This document shows, one piece after another, positions 33,763 to 43,262 of a stretch of 64,000 nucleotides of DNA. Below the pieces are notes generated by a model. It had not been told where the DNA came from and ran no database searches. It saw only the letters and a program-made list of their open reading frames with translations. This DNA is from Filifactor alocis ATCC 35896 (GTDB lineage Bacteria; Bacillota; Clostridia; Peptostreptococcales; Filifactoraceae). The DNA is taken from positions 186,001 through 250,000 of the forward strand of contig NC_016630.1 of NCBI RefSeq assembly GCF_000163895.2, written 5' to 3'. The position numbers were made by a program, and so were the translations under genes. How positions within the stretch are numbered: position 1 is the stretch's first letter; each line of letters starts with the position of its first letter.

Positions 33763-34845
33763 TTAAATTGCAATATCAAATTGAACTAATTCCTCATTAT
33801 CATCTAAAAGTCCTAAGTTATTTAGTTCTTCTATAAAAACTTCTATAGGAGTGCGGTAATTTAGGATTTTTCTTGGCAAATTGTTCATCCAATTCATTAT
33901 CTTTATATAGTGTTCTTCTTCATAATCATTTAATGATTTTCCTTTCGGTAGAAATCTTCTGATTAGGCTATTGTGCTTTTCATTTGTTCCTCTTTCCTGG
34001 GGATTATTGGGATGACAGTAATAGATGTTTCCTATATATGTTTTTTCAAGTTCACATAATTTCGCAAACTCTAAGCCGTTATCACTTGTTATGCTTCTAA
34101 ATATTTTTTGTGGTTCCTTCAATCTGTTCAATGTGTTCTTTAATGTTTCATTTACTATGGATGCTTTTCTTCTGTTTAATTTTAAGATTAGTTCCATTCG
34201 ACTTTTTCTTTCTGTTATGGTTATTAATGATGCTTCTTCTTTGTTTTTCTTTGGTATTACTGTATCTATTTCCCAATTTCCAAATGTTTTTCTTGTTTCT
34301 ATTTCTTGCGGTCTTTCTTCTATACTTTTTCCAAGTTTTCTTTTGTTTTCTTTTACTCGTTTTTTAGCCGGTTTTCTTTTCACTCTTAAGGGCAAATCAA
34401 TAGATTTTATTCCTATTAGACCTATATCTACATAATTGTATAATGTCTTGGTGCAGACTCTTTGACCTTCATATAGCTTATTTAACTTTGCATATCCACA
34501 AATTGCATCTAACGACCATTTTTCTTCATTAAACTTTTGCTTTACAAAGTCTAAATATTTGCTACATTTCAAGGCTTTAAATTTCTTTTTGCAATTTTTT
34601 CGATTCTTCTCATATACTAACTTACCTGTATCCGGATAATATACTTGTACATCATGTATTCCTTTTATTTGAGTTACTGTACCTCTTTTTAACTCATTTC
34701 TTATGGTGTTGGATGCTCTACGAAGTTCTTTTGCTATTTTGTATGCTGAATATCCTTTATTATGCAGAAGTTGAATTTGTCCTCTTTCGAAATCGTTTAA
34801 ATGTTTATTTTTTCTTGAATTTGCTGTAGTATTATTATATTCCAT
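33763..34845 (-). CDS. IS30-family transposase, copy 1
   Basis: About 360 residues from ATG 34845, chosen because AAAGGTG lies six bases upstream; the frame is open to 34884, but that part overlaps the -10 box. The N-terminal helix-turn-helix is LNDFERGQIQLLHNKGYSAY onward. DDE catalytic residues are in NWEIDTVI, TSDNGLEF and PQERGTNEKHNSLIR. The stop codon lies inside the terminal repeat. The protein is identical to copy 2. Confidence 0.95.
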   Translation of the reverse strand: MEYNNTTANSRKNKHLNDFERGQIQLLHNKGYSAYKIAKELRRASNTIRNELKRGTVTQIKGIHDVQVYYPDTGKLVYEKNRKNCKKKFKALKCSKYLDFVKQKFNEEKWSLDAICGYAKLNKLYEGQRVCTKTLYNYVDIGLIGIKSIDLPLRVKRKPAKKRVKENKRKLGKSIEERPQEIETRKTFGNWEIDTVIPKKNKEEASLITITERKSRMELILKLNRRKASIVNETLKNTLNRLKEPQKIFRSITSDNGLEFAKLCELEKTYIGNIYYCHPNNPQERGTNEKHNSLIRRFLPKGKSLNDYEEEHYIKIMNWMNNLPRKILNYRTPIEVFIEELNNLGLLDDNEELVQFDIAI

Positions 34846-34883
34846 AGTCATCACCTTTGGTTTTTTTGTTTTGTGGTGATTCA

Positions 34884-34892
34884 ATTATACCA
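34884..34892 (-). promoter_or_regulatory. Extended -10 promoter of the IS30 transposase, copy 1
   Basis: TGGTATAAT on the minus strand, about 40 bases before the preferred start codon, with no good -35. Confidence 0.5.
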
Positions 34893-34944
34893 AACGTGAT
34901 TTTCTATGGAATTTTTTTAGTTCATTTTCATTTTACAATTAACC

Positions 34945-34957
34945 AGAAAGAACTAAC
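34945..34957. repeat. Right 13-bp target duplication of IS30 copy 1
   Basis: Exact copy of 33749-33761. Confidence 0.93.
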
Positions 34958-35012
34958 ATTTTTTGAGTTGCTATTTTTTCTTGTAATTTTTTGTAAAATA
35001 TGATTCAAAGAA

Positions 35013-35042
35013 TTGACATAATTGTAATAGAACTAGTATGAT
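35013..35042 (+). promoter_or_regulatory. Promoter of the symporter gene
   Basis: Perfect TTGACA, 18 bases, TATGAT, about 48 bases ahead of the start codon and just outside the IS30 copy. Confidence 0.7.
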
Positions 35043-35089
35043 GTTCGATAGGTATCATTCATATTTGAAACAGAAAGGAATTATGTTTT

Positions 35090-36298
35090 ATGTGGAGTAG
35101 TCTATTTTTGAAGAAAAATTTATATTTTCGAATAGCTATTGGTTTTTTTGTTGGAATTTTCACGGGTATTTTTTTTCCTGTTCTATCTAAAAATTTGAAA
35201 TTTTTAGGAGATATTTATTTGAATTTAATCAAGATGATGATAGTTCCTATTATTTTTTTCTCTGTAACAACCGGAATCTTAAATTTAGGAGATAGAAGAG
35301 AGTTTAAAAGAATTGGCTTTAAGACGATTTTTCTGTTTGTATTCATGTTTTTGGCATCATCTGCAGTTTCGTTATTAGTTGCTTATGCAATTCAACCTGG
35401 TCACAACTTGATATTGGAAAATACACCGACATACACCGGAGAATTGACAACGCCTTCTGCTGTTGATTTTTTTTCTAATATTGTTCCGAGTAATATTATA
35501 GATGCTATGGCAAAAGGAAATATTTTATCGGTCATCCTTTTTTCGGCATTGTTTGCGATTGCATCCGTTTCTATAGAAAAAGAATCGCAGAAAGTAAGAG
35601 AGCTGTTGCAGAGTTTTTCGTCAGTGTTTTTTAAAATTTTGGATTATGTTATGGAAACTTCTCCGCTTGGAGTGGCTGCTTTGATGGCATATTCTATCGC
35701 GGAGTATGGAGAAGGAATTTTCACAGCATTGAGCAAGTATATTTTGACAGCATACCTTGCATGTATTGCAGTATTTATCGTCGTTATGCTTGTTCCAACA
35801 TTAGTTTATACAAAGATTTCTTTTAAAAGATTCATAGTAGGACTTTCAAAAATCTGGTTAGTGACATTGTCTACTACAAGTTCTGCCGCTGCATTACCGA
35901 CATCATTAAAAATAAGTAAAGAAGAATATCTTGTCCCCGAAGAAATCAGTAATTTTGTTCTTCCGTTAGGTTGTACAATCAATATGTGTGGCGGAGCAGC
36001 TTCTTTTTGTTGTTTGGCGGTATTCGTATCAGGATTTTACAACATTACATTTTCTTTTGAACAAATCGTATATTTTGTTATTATTGCTACACTAATTAAT
36101 ATGGGAGCGCCCGGAATTCCGGGAGGAGGCATTATTTTAGGTGCATCTTTTTTGTCAATTATAGGATTGCCGTTTGACTTGATGGGTCCGATTGCAGCAT
36201 TTTATCGATTGTTAGACATGGCGTTTACCACGATGAATGTTACAGGGGATATCGCAGCAAATTTATTGATTGCAAAATCGGAAGAAAAACACAGATAG
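35090..36298 (+). CDS. Dicarboxylate/amino acid:cation symporter (DAACS family)
   Basis: 402 residues, about eight helices plus two re-entrant hairpins. Family hallmarks: the serine-rich hairpin STTSSAAALPTSL (about 262-274), GAPGIPGGGI (about 342-351) and the RLLDMAFTTMNVTGD helix (about 370-384), which carries the substrate-contacting Asp, Thr and Asn. The usual NMDGTA motif reads NMCGGA, losing the aspartate, so cation coupling or substrate may differ from GltP. Glutamate, aspartate or a C4 acid is the likely substrate class. Monocistronic. Confidence 0.9.
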   Translation: MWSSLFLKKNLYFRIAIGFFVGIFTGIFFPVLSKNLKFLGDIYLNLIKMMIVPIIFFSVTTGILNLGDRREFKRIGFKTIFLFVFMFLASSAVSLLVAYAIQPGHNLILENTPTYTGELTTPSAVDFFSNIVPSNIIDAMAKGNILSVILFSALFAIASVSIEKESQKVRELLQSFSSVFFKILDYVMETSPLGVAALMAYSIAEYGEGIFTALSKYILTAYLACIAVFIVVMLVPTLVYTKISFKRFIVGLSKIWLVTLSTTSSAAALPTSLKISKEEYLVPEEISNFVLPLGCTINMCGGAASFCCLAVFVSGFYNITFSFEQIVYFVIIATLINMGAPGIPGGGIILGASFLSIIGLPFDLMGPIAAFYRLLDMAFTTMNVTGDIAANLLIAKSEEKHR

Positions 36299-36412
36299 TA
36301 AAAAGTCCGAAAAAAAGAATCAGTCGATTCTAAGTTGAATTATACAAGGTTCACTTTATATCGGAGACATTTTGAATATTTGTTTCTGTTTTTATGAAAA
36401 TTTTCAGTTTTT

Positions 36413-36456
36413 AACAATGTAAAATAACCATTGGAATACGCTTGTTTTACATTGTT
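36413..36456. repeat. 12-bp perfect inverted repeat at the rsmB promoter
   Basis: AACAATGTAAAA (36413-36424) and TTTTACATTGTT (36445-36456) are separated by 20 bases. The right arm touches the -35 box at 36455. Candidate operator or DNA hairpin; no regulator assigned. Confidence 0.5.
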
Positions 36457-36483
36457 GAATAAGGATGTTATTTATGGTATCAT
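36455..36483 (+). promoter_or_regulatory. Promoter of the rsmB-thiamine pyrophosphokinase operon
   Basis: TTGAAT, 17 bases ending in TGG, TATCAT (extended -10). Transcription would begin near 36490, which supports the rsmB start at 36530 and rules out the long open frame from 36431. Confidence 0.7.
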
Positions 36484-36529
36484 AGTACTAAAATATGATG
36501 TTTATCACGCTTTCAGAAAGGAAATCCTA

Positions 36530-37891
36530 TTGAAAAAACAATCCTTAAAAAAAGAAAAAAATAACGCTGTGCCTTCCGTTAGAAAGTTGGCATACGATAG
36601 TGTTTATGCAGTGAAATATAAAGGTGTTTATTCGAATTTATATATTTCCCAATCCATCAAAAAATACAGATTAATAGATAGAGATAGGGTTTTTTACACA
36701 GAATTGGTTTATGGAACCTTGGAAAATATTAAATTTTTAGATTATGTCATTGATAAGTTTTCAAATGTTAAAGTAGATAAGCTTTCCAAGGAAGTGTTGA
36801 CTATTTTAGAGGTGTCTTTGTATCAGATTCACTATATGGATGGGGTTCAAAATTTTGCCGTAGTAAATGAAATGGTTAATTTGGCAAAGGTGGTGTGGCA
36901 TAATGCAAGAATTCCTTCTTTTGTAAATGGAATTTTGAGAAATATTCTAAGGAACCCGAATGCTTTCGATATTTTGTTGCCACCTGGGAAAAAAAGACTC
37001 AGTATTGAATATTCAGTAAGTGAGTGGATATCAGAGTTGTTGATAAATCAATACAGTTTAGAAAAAGCAGAGGACATTCTATATGCCTTATCACAACACC
37101 CTGCAATCTATCTTAGAGTGAATATGAATAAAGTTACAACAGACAGATTAAAGGAAAAACTATGTTCTTTAGGAGTCGATACAGAGAAAGTGGTGGGATT
37201 TGATAATATATTACAAACGAAACATTTCAATGGAATTGAAAAAAATGAATATTTTTTGAAGGGATATTTTACGATTCAAGACATCAGTTCCGTTTGTTGT
37301 ATAAAAGCACTTTCTCCTAAAACCGGAGAAAAAATATTGGATATTTGTGCTGCTCCGGGAGGAAAAACAACAGCAATTGCAGAAATAATCGGGGAAAAGG
37401 GCATTGTTTTTTCTAACGACAAGGGAGTAAATAAGCTAAACTTGATTTCTCAGAGTGCAAAGAGGTTATGTTTAGATAATATCGAGCTTTCAGATATAGA
37501 TGCTTGTGAATTTCAAGAGAATTGGAAGGAAATGTTCGATCGTGTGTTAGTAGATGTTCCGTGTTCCGGATTAGGAGTTATTAGAAGAAAGCCTGAAATC
37601 AGATATAAACAGGGAGTAGAGTTTAAATCATTGTATCCTATTCAAAAAAAGATTTTAGATAATGCTTCACAATATGTAAAAAAAGATGGAATTCTTATTT
37701 ATAGTACTTGTACTTTGAATAGAGAAGAGAATCAAGAAGTAATTCATCATTTTCTATCAACTCACACTAATTTTACCTTAGATGATATGATCATTCCAAC
37801 ACTTGGACAAGTATACGGAATGGTTGAGTTATTGCCCGATGAGGGTCAGTGGGACGGTTTTTTTATCAGTAAATTAAAGAGAATACAGTAG
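36530..37891 (+). CDS. rsmB: 16S rRNA (cytosine-967-C5)-methyltransferase
   Basis: 453 residues from TTG 36530 (AAAGGAA seven bases upstream). An N-terminal NusB-like domain (VRKLAYDSVYAV onward) is followed by the m5C methyltransferase domain: SAM motif DICAAPGGKTTA, the DVPCSGLGVIRRKPE motif with one active-site cysteine, and YSTCTLNREENQ with the other. First gene of the conserved Firmicutes cluster rsmB-rlmN-prpC-prkC-rsgA-rpe. Confidence 0.94.
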   Translation: MKKQSLKKEKNNAVPSVRKLAYDSVYAVKYKGVYSNLYISQSIKKYRLIDRDRVFYTELVYGTLENIKFLDYVIDKFSNVKVDKLSKEVLTILEVSLYQIHYMDGVQNFAVVNEMVNLAKVVWHNARIPSFVNGILRNILRNPNAFDILLPPGKKRLSIEYSVSEWISELLINQYSLEKAEDILYALSQHPAIYLRVNMNKVTTDRLKEKLCSLGVDTEKVVGFDNILQTKHFNGIEKNEYFLKGYFTIQDISSVCCIKALSPKTGEKILDICAAPGGKTTAIAEIIGEKGIVFSNDKGVNKLNLISQSAKRLCLDNIELSDIDACEFQENWKEMFDRVLVDVPCSGLGVIRRKPEIRYKQGVEFKSLYPIQKKILDNASQYVKKDGILIYSTCTLNREENQEVIHHFLSTHTNFTLDDMIIPTLGQVYGMVELLPDEGQWDGFFISKLKRIQ

Positions 37892-37903
37892 GAGTTTGAT
37901 GAT

Positions 37904-38941
37904 ATGTGTGTTGATTTAAGAAGCATGGAGTATTATGAAGTAGAAGAAGTGGTGTTGAATTTAGGTGAAAAAAAATACCGTGCAAAACAAATCTATAATT
38001 TTTTAGCCAAAGGAGTTTCTTCTATTGATGAGATGTACACACTTTCAAAAGATTTTAGAGAAAAATTAAAAGAACGTTACTATATCTGTAAAACTGATAT
38101 TTATCATAAACTGGAATCTAACTTGGATGGAACTCGAAAGTATTTGATTGAATTAGGTGATGGTAATTTAATCGAAACCGTTTTAATGATATACAAAAAC
38201 GGACCTTCTATTTGTTTATCTACACAGGTGGGATGTAGAATGGGATGTAAGTTTTGTGCTTCCACAGTAGACGGTTTGGTAAGAAATCTTACACCGGGTG
38301 AAATCATCGGTCAAATGATTACCGTTCAAAAAGACTTGGGAGAAAGAATTGCAAATATTGTAATCATGGGTTCAGGAGAGCCGTTTGATAACTTTGATAA
38401 CCTGGTTAAGTTTTTGAAATTGGTTCATGAAGATTATGGATTGCAGATAGGATATCGACATATCACTATATCCACTTGCGGTCTCGTTCCCAAGATTAGA
38501 GAAATGGAGAAGTTGGGAATTCCAATCAATTTGGCAATTTCTTTGCATCAAGTAGAACAAAATAAAAGAGAAGAGATTATGCCGATTGCAAAAGTGTATG
38601 ACATTGAAGAATTGATTGAAGCAGGAAAGCATTATGCAAATGTTACAAAAAGAAGAGTTACTTATGAATATGCATTGATTGAGGGTGTGACAGATTCTTT
38701 AGAAGAAGCACATAAATTAGGAAGCTTATTAAAAGGGAGTTTATCTCTAATCAATCTTATTCCTATTAATCCCATAAAGGAAAAAAGTTTTAAAAAGCCT
38801 AATTTAAAAAGAGTACAGGCTTTTCAAAAAGTTTTATTAAATTATCACATTATTACCACAGTTCGAAGAGAATTGGGTTCGGATATTAACGGAGCTTGCG
38901 GACAGCTGCGCAGAGATGTCATTAATCGAGATAAGAGGTGA
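37904..38941 (+). CDS. rlmN: 23S rRNA (adenine-2503-C2)-methyltransferase
   Basis: Radical-SAM methyltransferase acting on A2503 (and tRNA A37 in some species). 345 residues. The CxxxCxxC cluster is in QVGCRMGCKFCAS (about 106-118). The catalytic cysteines of the family are also present: the upper one in the radical-SAM barrel region and the C-terminal one in DINGACGQLR (about 327-336). Ends overlapping the start region of prpC. Confidence 0.96.
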   Translation: MCVDLRSMEYYEVEEVVLNLGEKKYRAKQIYNFLAKGVSSIDEMYTLSKDFREKLKERYYICKTDIYHKLESNLDGTRKYLIELGDGNLIETVLMIYKNGPSICLSTQVGCRMGCKFCASTVDGLVRNLTPGEIIGQMITVQKDLGERIANIVIMGSGEPFDNFDNLVKFLKLVHEDYGLQIGYRHITISTCGLVPKIREMEKLGIPINLAISLHQVEQNKREEIMPIAKVYDIEELIEAGKHYANVTKRRVTYEYALIEGVTDSLEEAHKLGSLLKGSLSLINLIPINPIKEKSFKKPNLKRVQAFQKVLLNYHIITTVRRELGSDINGACGQLRRDVINRDKR

Positions 38942-38946
38942 ATCAT

Positions 38947-39693
38947 TTGAAGTATAGTTTATTGAGCGATAAAGGAAATGTAAGAGAAATGAATGAAGAT
39001 TACACTAAAAGTTTGAAAGTATCTGAAAATGCTCATTTATTCCTTCTTGCAGATGGAATGGGAGGCCATAACAAGGGAGAAGTTGCAAGTGAACTTGCCG
39101 TAGAGTCAGTTGTGGAATATTTTCAACGGCACAGGGAAATTATCTCTAATCTTCATCAAAAAACAGATCTTCCGAAAATTCAGGAGTTTATAAAAAGAGC
39201 TATTATTTTTTCAAATGAAAGGGTAAACAAAGAATCATTGAAAGAAGACCAACATGGAATGGGCACAACTCTTGTGTTATCTTATCTCACAAAGGAATTT
39301 GTCGTAATTGCGAATATTGGAGATAGCAGAGCTTATCTATATTGCGACAATTCTTTTGAGCAAGTTACAAACGATAATTCCTATGTTCAAGAATTGGTCA
39401 AGTTGGGAGTTATTTCCAATGAAGAAGCGCGAAATCATGAGAAAAAAAATATAGTTACAAGAGCCATCGGAACAGAATCCGGTGTAGAAATTGATTTTTA
39501 TAATTTTGAAATAAAGGAAAAAGATGTTTTGTTGATGTGCAGTGACGGTTTAACTAATATGTTAAAAGATTTTGAAATAAAAGAAATCCTGGATAGGAAA
39601 TATCTCCCTTCTTTTTGTTGTGAACAGCTGGTAAAGGAAGCAAAACAAAAAGGTGGATATGACAATATTTCTATCATTTTGGTGTATCTTTAA
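38947..39693 (+). CDS. prpC: PP2C-type serine/threonine phosphatase
   Basis: 248 residues from TTG 38947 (AGAGG seven bases upstream); GTG 38938, overlapping the rlmN stop, is the alternative. Metal-dependent phosphatase that counteracts PrkC. Motifs: SDKGNVREMNED at the N-terminus, LLADGMGGHNKGE (about 32-44), GTTLVLSYL, IGDSRAYLY and CSDGLTNML, with the metal-binding aspartates all present. It lies directly before the kinase gene. Confidence 0.95.
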   Translation: MKYSLLSDKGNVREMNEDYTKSLKVSENAHLFLLADGMGGHNKGEVASELAVESVVEYFQRHREIISNLHQKTDLPKIQEFIKRAIIFSNERVNKESLKEDQHGMGTTLVLSYLTKEFVVIANIGDSRAYLYCDNSFEQVTNDNSYVQELVKLGVISNEEARNHEKKNIVTRAIGTESGVEIDFYNFEIKEKDVLLMCSDGLTNMLKDFEIKEILDRKYLPSFCCEQLVKEAKQKGGYDNISIILVYL

Positions 39694-39714
39694 AATGGTA
39701 TTCAAGAGGGAGTA

Positions 39715-41613
39715 GTGGAGAAATTGATAGGAAAAATTTTAGGAAACAGATATGAAATATTAGAAAAAATAGGCGAGGGCGGAATGTCTGTTGTCTATAA
39801 AGCGAAGTGTCATATTTTAAATAGAATTGTTGCGGTAAAAGTATTAAAACAGGAATATTCCAATGATGATGAGTTTTTAGTCAAATTCAAAAATGAAGCA
39901 CTTTCGGTTGCAAAGTTAAATAACGGAAATATTATCAATGTGTTTGATGTAGGACAAGATGGAAACATCTCTTATATTGTAATGGAGTATGTAGATGGAA
40001 AAAATTTAAAGCAACTATTAAAAACGCAAAAGAAATTTCCCGTTGAACAAGTTCTTGATATCTCAAAACAGATTGCAATGGCATTAGAAGAAGCTCATAA
40101 TAAAAAAATTGTTCACAGAGATATTAAAGCACAAAATATTATGCTTACTACAAAGGGTGTGGTAAAGGTTGGAGATTTTGGGATTGCAAAAGCAGTGAGC
40201 AGTTCTACAATTACAGCATCGGGAGCAATTATGGGATCTGTTCATTATTTTTCTCCTGAACAAGCACGCGGAGGGTTTGTAGACGAGAGAAGTGATTTAT
40301 ATTCTCTGGGAATCATTATGTATGAAATGGTGACAGGAAGACTTCCGTTTGACGGAGATAGCCCTGTTAACATTGCTTTAAAACATATTCAAAATAATAT
40401 TACCTTCTTAGAATCTGATGATGTTCCTTTGGAATTGCAGGATATGATTCTGAAATTAACTCAAAAAAATCCGGATAAACGCTATTCCGGTGCAACGAGT
40501 TTGATTCAAGATATCAGTTATTTACAAGATGGTAAAAAAGTGCATAGGTATTCTTATGATGAAGAAAGTGATTATTGTACTAAAAAGGTTCCAACTTTAA
40601 AGCGGGATGATTTTTATCAAAATGCGATATCAAAAAATCAAGATGATATTGAGTTTGATTTTGAAAAAAAAGGCAGAAAAAAGCCTTCTATTGTAACGTT
40701 GCTTGCCATTATAACGGCAATAGGACTGTTGGGGATTGTTTTTTCTATGAGAGGATTTTTATTTCAATCATCAAAAAATACGATTCCGGTTCCTCATATT
40801 ATAGGTTTGTCTGAGCAAGAGGCAAGAGAGACTCTTGAAAGAGCGGGATTGCAACTTAATGTTATAAAAACAGAACCTAATACAAAATATGAGAGCGGGC
40901 AGGTAACTGATACTAACCCCAATGAGGGAATTAAAGTTCCAAAAGGTACGATTGTAAATGTAGTTTTAGCTGATTCTTCAAAAGAGAAATTGACTTTAGA
41001 AAACTTTGTAGGACAGGATTTTACTGAAGTGGAAAAAAAGTATGTTGGAAAATTACAATTTAAAACAGAATTTATTCCCAGTACAGAACCTACAAATAGA
41101 ATTTTAGAGCAACAACCTTCAGAAGGAACAGAAGTAGAATTAGGAAGTCAAATTATTTTATTTTTGAGTAAAAATGCAAATGATATTCCGATTTCCGTTC
41201 CGAATGTAGTTGGCAAAGATGCGTCTGAAGCCAAAGGAATTCTTTCTTTGTTCAAGGTGTCTGAAAGCTACAAAGAAGATAAAGAACAACCTGAGGGGGT
41301 TGTGTTATCTCAAAAACCGGAAGAGGGAGAACAAGCAAAACCAAAATCAACAGTGCATATTGTTGTAAATAAGTATGATCGTCCGAAAACAATAACAAAA
41401 AGAATTGTGGTTACTTTGCCGCGAGATAATGAAGTGGTTTCTGTAAAGATAACAGATCAAAATTCATCCAAGATAATTTTTAATAAAAATGTGACAGTCT
41501 CAGAAGTGGATGGCGTATTATCGGTAGATGTAGAAGGCTTACAAGGAGAAACAAAAAAGTTTGAAATTGAAATTGATTCAAATTTTTATGATACTACAGA
41601 AATCAGTTTTTAA
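39715..41613 (+). CDS. prkC: Serine/threonine protein kinase with PASTA domains
   Basis: 632 residues from GTG 39715. A cytoplasmic Hanks-type kinase (P-loop IGEGGMSVVYKA, catalytic HRDIKAQNIM, DFGIAKAV) is followed by a membrane helix near 325-347 (TLLAIITAIGLLGIVF). Three extracellular PASTA repeats then cover about 360-425, 425-490 and 495-560. The last 70 residues form an extra beta-rich domain. PASTA domains bind peptidoglycan fragments; the kinase regulates envelope growth and dormancy exit. Paired with prpC and followed by rsgA, as in Bacillus. Confidence 0.95.
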   Translation: MEKLIGKILGNRYEILEKIGEGGMSVVYKAKCHILNRIVAVKVLKQEYSNDDEFLVKFKNEALSVAKLNNGNIINVFDVGQDGNISYIVMEYVDGKNLKQLLKTQKKFPVEQVLDISKQIAMALEEAHNKKIVHRDIKAQNIMLTTKGVVKVGDFGIAKAVSSSTITASGAIMGSVHYFSPEQARGGFVDERSDLYSLGIIMYEMVTGRLPFDGDSPVNIALKHIQNNITFLESDDVPLELQDMILKLTQKNPDKRYSGATSLIQDISYLQDGKKVHRYSYDEESDYCTKKVPTLKRDDFYQNAISKNQDDIEFDFEKKGRKKPSIVTLLAIITAIGLLGIVFSMRGFLFQSSKNTIPVPHIIGLSEQEARETLERAGLQLNVIKTEPNTKYESGQVTDTNPNEGIKVPKGTIVNVVLADSSKEKLTLENFVGQDFTEVEKKYVGKLQFKTEFIPSTEPTNRILEQQPSEGTEVELGSQIILFLSKNANDIPISVPNVVGKDASEAKGILSLFKVSESYKEDKEQPEGVVLSQKPEEGEQAKPKSTVHIVVNKYDRPKTITKRIVVTLPRDNEVVSVKITDQNSSKIIFNKNVTVSEVDGVLSVDVEGLQGETKKFEIEIDSNFYDTTEISF

Positions 41614-41639
41614 CATCATTTAGAAAGGACAAGTATTTT

Positions 41640-42530
41640 ATGTTAGAGGGCATTATTACAAAAGCAATATCGTCCTTTTATTCAGTGGATACAGAAGAAG
41701 GTGTTTTCATCTGTAAAGCGAGAGGGTTGTTTAAAAATAAAAAACAATCTTTGCTTGTTGGGGACAAAGTAAACATTGTTATTACTGATAATGTTTCTAA
41801 AGATGGAATAATTGAAAAAATAATTCCAAGAACGAACATATTGATTCGCCCATCTATTGCTAATGTTAGTCACGCTCTATTGTTCTTCTCTATCAAAAAT
41901 CCGGATCCAAATCTATCATTAATTGATCGATTTATTGTTTTAGCTCAAGAACAACAGTTGAAAATTACACTTTGTTTTTCTAAAGTTGATTTAGATGATG
42001 GAATAAGATTACAAAAACTATTGGAGATTTATAAAAAAGTAGGGTATCCTGTTATTTCTATCAGTACTTATGATAATAAAAATTTGGAGGAACTCAAGAA
42101 TACTCTGAAAAGTCATATTACAGTGATAGCAGGCCCTTCCGGTGCAGGGAAAAGTTCTTTTATCAACACGTTAAGCCAAAATTTTAATATAAAGACAAAT
42201 TCCGTCAGTAGTAAAATCGGAAGAGGAAGACATACAACAAGACATGTTGAGTTGATGAGGATAGGAACTGATTCGTGGATTGCTGATACTCCGGGATTTA
42301 GTTCATTGTCCTTGTCGCATATCCCATATACTGAATTAAAAGAGTACTTTTTAGAATTTCATGATTACGATTTAAATTGTAAGTTCTCTAATACCTGTCT
42401 ACATTATAAAGAGCCGGATTGTTGTGTCATTAATGCAGTGAAAAACAAAGAAATTTCTTTAGAAAGATATCAAAGTTATCTGCAATTATTGGAAGAGATT
42501 AAAGAAACCGAGAGACGGAAAAGTTGGTAA
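41640..42530 (+). CDS. rsgA: Ribosome small-subunit-dependent GTPase A
   Basis: 30S maturation GTPase. 296 residues. An N-terminal OB fold is followed by a circularly permuted GTPase with G4-like SKVD, P-loop GPSGAGKSSFIN (about 163-174), and DTPGFSSL (G3). A C-terminal zinc site is made by C-FSNTC-H-C around residues 250-264. AGAAAGGA precedes the ATG. Confidence 0.95.
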   Translation: MLEGIITKAISSFYSVDTEEGVFICKARGLFKNKKQSLLVGDKVNIVITDNVSKDGIIEKIIPRTNILIRPSIANVSHALLFFSIKNPDPNLSLIDRFIVLAQEQQLKITLCFSKVDLDDGIRLQKLLEIYKKVGYPVISISTYDNKNLEELKNTLKSHITVIAGPSGAGKSSFINTLSQNFNIKTNSVSSKIGRGRHTTRHVELMRIGTDSWIADTPGFSSLSLSHIPYTELKEYFLEFHDYDLNCKFSNTCLHYKEPDCCVINAVKNKEISLERYQSYLQLLEEIKETERRKSW

Positions 42531-42579
42531 TAAATAGTATTGTTTGTTATATAATTTTTTAGGGATAGGGGTAATTGTT

Positions 42580-43239
42580 ATGATAAAATTAGCACCATCT
42601 ATACTTTCAGCAGATTTCAGTCAGTTGGCAGAAAGTGTGAAAGCGGTTGAAAATGCAGGATGTGAATATTTGCATATTGATGTAATGGATGGACATTTTG
42701 TTCCGAATATCACTTTTGGAGCCGTTGTTTTTGAAAAACTGAGAAAAAAATCAAATATGACTTTTGATTGTCATTTGATGATTGAACAGCCTGATTTATA
42801 CTTGGAAGATTTTGTAAAAGCAGGAGCTGATATCATTACAGTTCATCAGGAAGCTTGTGTTCATCTCAACCGTACCATTCATCATATCAAAGAGTTGGGT
42901 TGTAAAGCAGGAGTAGCGATTAATCCTGCGACATCACCACAAGCATTAGAATATGTTTTGCAAGATGTAGATATGGTTTTAATTATGAGTGTGAATCCCG
43001 GATTTGGAGGTCAAAAATTTATTCCTCAGTCATTAGATAAAATTAAAAAATTAAAACAAATGATTGATGCAAAAAATTATAATGTAGACATCCAAGTGGA
43101 CGGCGGCGTGAGTGTGGACAATATTCATGATATTGTAACAGCAGGAGCGAATATAGTAGTTGCCGGATCGGCCATTTTCGGAAAAGACAATATTCAAAAA
43201 GCGGTATCAAATTTGAGAGATTCAGCAGAACAATCTTGA
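42580..43239 (+). CDS. rpe: Ribulose-phosphate 3-epimerase
   Basis: Interconverts ribulose-5-P and xylulose-5-P in the pentose phosphate pathway. 219 residues from ATG 42580; the upstream in-frame extension to 42544 lacks a ribosome-binding site. TIM barrel with APSILSADF, IDVMDGHFVPNITFG, CHLMI, VNPGFGGQ and VDGGV, carrying the metal-binding histidines and aspartates. Confidence 0.96.
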   Translation: MIKLAPSILSADFSQLAESVKAVENAGCEYLHIDVMDGHFVPNITFGAVVFEKLRKKSNMTFDCHLMIEQPDLYLEDFVKAGADIITVHQEACVHLNRTIHHIKELGCKAGVAINPATSPQALEYVLQDVDMVLIMSVNPGFGGQKFIPQSLDKIKKLKQMIDAKNYNVDIQVDGGVSVDNIHDIVTAGANIVVAGSAIFGKDNIQKAVSNLRDSAEQS

Positions 43240-43262
43240 AGAACAGGAGAGTAAGTTAAAAA

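Larger units (their letters stand above)
33762..34944 (-). mobile_element. IS30-family insertion sequence, copy 1
   Basis: 1183 bp bounded by 13-bp direct repeats. The imperfect terminal inverted repeats are about 28 bp: the left end begins CTTAAATTGCAATATC, and the right end read inward begins GGTTAATTGTAAAATG. Both contain GAACTAA at positions 22-28. Length, single DDE transposase ORF and long duplication fit IS30. Inserted between uraA/IS200 and the symporter gene. Confidence 0.93.

Noticed and set aside
34025..34435. 136-codon frame antisense to the IS30 transposase (also at 57931)
   Set aside because: Opposite-strand shadow of the transposase, low-complexity Phe/Ser/Leu, present only because the element is duplicated.
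36431..36529. Upstream in-frame extension of rsmB
   Set aside because: It covers the -35 and -10 boxes; a TTG with a good ribosome-binding site at 36530 is the better start.
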